From: Verrucomicrobiota bacterium
GTDB taxonomy: Bacteria > Verrucomicrobiota > Verrucomicrobiia > Chthoniobacterales > UBA10450
Direction of reading: 5' to 3'
NCBI GenBank assembly: GCA_003217965.1
Contig: QHNB01000103.1
Location: forward strand, 1-6,396
DNA: 6,396 bases
Position numbers and translations under genes: made by a program. Within the stretch, counting starts at the first letter, position 1. Every line of letters begins with the position of its first letter. The notes beneath the pieces are model-generated. The model saw nothing but the letters and a program-made list of their open reading frames with translations, ran no database searches and had not been told where the DNA came from. This document shows, one piece after another, positions 4,853-6,396 of this stretch.

Positions 4853-6396
4853 GTGAGCTACGAAGTTTTCGCGCGCAAATACCGGCCACAAACGTTTGAC
4901 GACCTGGTTGGGCAACCGCATGTCTCGCGTACGCTCAAGAATGCGGTCGCGCAAAACCGTCTCGCCCATGCTTACCTTTTTGTTGGTCCGCGCGGGACAG
5001 GGAAAACATCGACCGCTCGCATTTTATCGAAAGCGCTGAACTGTATTCATGGCCCTACCGTTACGCCATGCGGCGTGTGCGATAACTGTCGCGAGATCGC
5101 TGCCGGGAACAGCCTCGACGTGCTTGAGATCGACGGCGCGAGTAATAACGGGGTAGAGCAAGTACGTGAGCTGCGGGACAACGTCCGCTACGCGCCAGCG
5201 AAATCGCACTTCAAAATTTACATCATCGACGAGGTGCACATGCTCACCTCGGCCGCCTTCAACGCCCTGCTCAAGACGCTGGAGGAACCGCCCCCGCACG
5301 TAAAATTCATCTTTGCAACGACCGAGCCGCAGAAGGTTTTGCCGACAATTCTCAGTCGCTGCCAACGATTCGATCTCCATCGCATCGCCAGTAATTTGAT
5401 CGCCCAGCATCTGCAATTCATCGCTGAGAAAGAGAAGATCACGCTGACGCCGGCGGCTGCACACGCCATCGCGCGCGGGGCGGAAGGCGGAATGCGGGAC
5501 GCCGAATCGATGCTCGACCAATTAGTCGCGTTCTGTGGCGAGGAAGTGACGGAAGAGGACGTACTCAACGTTTTTGGCTTCACCAGCGAACAAGTGGTGT
5601 CCGATTTCGTCGGTCGAATCTTGCGTGCCGAAACGCCTGCTGCGCTCGAGCTGCTACATGAGCAATGCGATGCCGGCAAGGATATGATGAAACTGATGTC
5701 GGACACCATGTCTTATCTGCGTGACTTGTTGGTGTTTAAGGTGAAGCCTGATGCGCTGGCTGACGATATCAGTGATGAAATTCGGCAATCGTTCGCGTCG
5801 CAAGCGTCACCGATCGAAACGAACCGGGTGCTGGAATTGATCGATCAGTTCGCCGCCGCAGAAGGCCGGATGAAATGGGCGCCGAATAAGAAACTGCATT
5901 TCGAAGTCGCGGTCATTAAAGCAATCCAGACGCTGACGCAGGCAACCCTTGATGATGTCATTGAGAACCTGAGTGCATTACGCGATGGCAATCCGATCGA
6001 AGTGAGACCAGCCGCAAAGGAATTGGTCCAGACCAAGAATAAAGCCGCGAAGCAAACGGCTCAACCTGGGTTGGCCGGCACGATGGAAGAGGACGCCAAG
6101 AAATCCGCCGATAGTGACCGGCTCAATTTTATGGGAATTGAAGGTCGCAACTTCGTTCTTGGGTTTGCGCCTGAGCAAAAATCGTTAATTGAAACCGTAG
6201 GGACGGCAAATAACCGGAAGTTTCTCGAGTCGCTGATGGCCAAAGTGACGGGAAAAGAACTGTCAGCAAAGTTGATGATAAAGGAGGGACTGCCGCCCAA
6301 AGATCCGAAAGCTCAGGTGGAAAATTCAGCAAACCGGAGGCGCGCCGAGGCGTCACCAATCGTGCGCGAGGCGCTGGAGATGTTTAAAGGCGAAAT
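4853..6396 (+). CDS. dnaX: DNA polymerase III subunit gamma/tau (clamp loader ATPase), 3' end beyond window
   Basis: An open frame of 514 codons runs to the window edge. The N-terminus SYEVFARKYRPQTFDDLVGQ is diagnostic of bacterial DnaX, the motor of the clamp loader that places the beta sliding clamp on primed DNA. Visible motifs are Walker A GPRGTGKT (45-52), zinc-binding Cys64, Cys73, Cys76 and Cys79, the DGASNNGVEQVRELR segment (94-108), Walker B with DEVH (IIDEVHML, 124-131), LLKTLEEPPPHVKFIFATTE (139-158) and the SRC motif (168-170). The collar domain follows, ending in the WAPNKKLHFEVAVIKA block. A short variable linker leads to a C-terminal domain; the final VREALEMFKGE resembles the usual terminus, so only a few codons are probably missing. 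The start must be GTG 4853, because an in-frame TAA lies at 4841-4843 and no other start intervenes. No Shine-Dalgarno and no A-rich slippery heptamer for a gamma frameshift were seen, so one product is likely. Confidence 0.97.
   Translation, partial: MSYEVFARKYRPQTFDDLVGQPHVSRTLKNAVAQNRLAHAYLFVGPRGTGKTSTARILSKALNCIHGPTVTPCGVCDNCREIAAGNSLDVLEIDGASNNGVEQVRELRDNVRYAPAKSHFKIYIIDEVHMLTSAAFNALLKTLEEPPPHVKFIFATTEPQKVLPTILSRCQRFDLHRIASNLIAQHLQFIAEKEKITLTPAAAHAIARGAEGGMRDAESMLDQLVAFCGEEVTEEDVLNVFGFTSEQVVSDFVGRILRAETPAALELLHEQCDAGKDMMKLMSDTMSYLRDLLVFKVKPDALADDISDEIRQSFASQASPIETNRVLELIDQFAAAEGRMKWAPNKKLHFEVAVIKAIQTLTQATLDDVIENLSALRDGNPIEVRPAAKELVQTKNKAAKQTAQPGLAGTMEEDAKKSADSDRLNFMGIEGRNFVLGFAPEQKSLIETVGTANNRKFLESLMAKVTGKELSAKLMIKEGLPPKDPKAQVENSANRRRAEASPIVREALEMFKGE

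Noticed and set aside
4656..4856. Plus-strand frame of 66 codons ending in a TGA that overlaps the dnaX GTG
   Set aside because: The overlap is suggestive, but the translation has low-complexity S/A/R composition and no recognisable family, and the minus-strand frame here is at least as plausible.
5024..5709. Two overlapping minus-strand open frames opposite dnaX
   Set aside because: They mirror the dnaX codons; the plus strand carries all clamp-loader motifs.
5950..6260. Programmed frameshift site making a short gamma form of DnaX
   Set aside because: No A-AAA-AAG type heptamer or following hairpin is seen; short runs such as GGGAAAAGAA do not fit.
1..6396. CRISPR arrays, transposases, tRNA or phage genes
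   Set aside because: No regularly spaced repeats, no transposase or integrase motifs and no tRNA-like TTCGA arm context were found on either strand.

Overview
This window reads as ordinary chromosomal DNA of a mid-GC bacterium. Protein style and gene mix suggest Verrucomicrobiota, possibly a soil Chthoniobacterales-like lineage; that placement rests on recalled family resemblance and is moderate to low confidence. No mobile element, CRISPR array, rRNA or tRNA is visible.

Left part (1-1311). A minus-strand stress cluster. An HdeD/DUF308-type membrane protein fragment runs off the left edge. It is joined directly, out of frame, to the broken end of a peroxiredoxin gene (208-572), which also carries a frameshift and an in-frame stop. 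A strong imperfect hairpin (575-640) separates it from an intact small heat-shock protein gene (hsp20, 644-1090). A 221-bp divergent intergenic region holds an inverted repeat and a short palindrome.

Middle (1312-4839). A LuxR-type regulator (1312-2412, +) points away from hsp20. It converges without any gap on a P1-family (DmpA-type, S58) aminopeptidase gene (2413-3536, -), which has lost an internal piece and is split into two frames. Upstream of it on the minus strand is an intact two-HKD phospholipase D-superfamily protein (3533-4627). Upstream again is a startless open frame (4624-4839) whose last residues resemble the N-terminal region of that PLD protein. PLD/peptidase and fragment/PLD are both joined by 4-base GTGA stop/start overlaps, so the three look like one former operon.

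Right part (4853-6396, +). dnaX, encoding the DNA polymerase III gamma/tau clamp-loader subunit, starts with GTG and runs off the right edge almost complete. It has intact Walker A, zinc-finger, Walker B and SRC motifs.

I do not see a convincing new biological system. The main anomaly is the density of broken minus-strand genes (peroxiredoxin, HdeD, P1 peptidase, startless fragment) beside intact ones. This means either real gene decay with deletions or assembly/consensus errors in a metagenomic contig; read mapping would separate the two.
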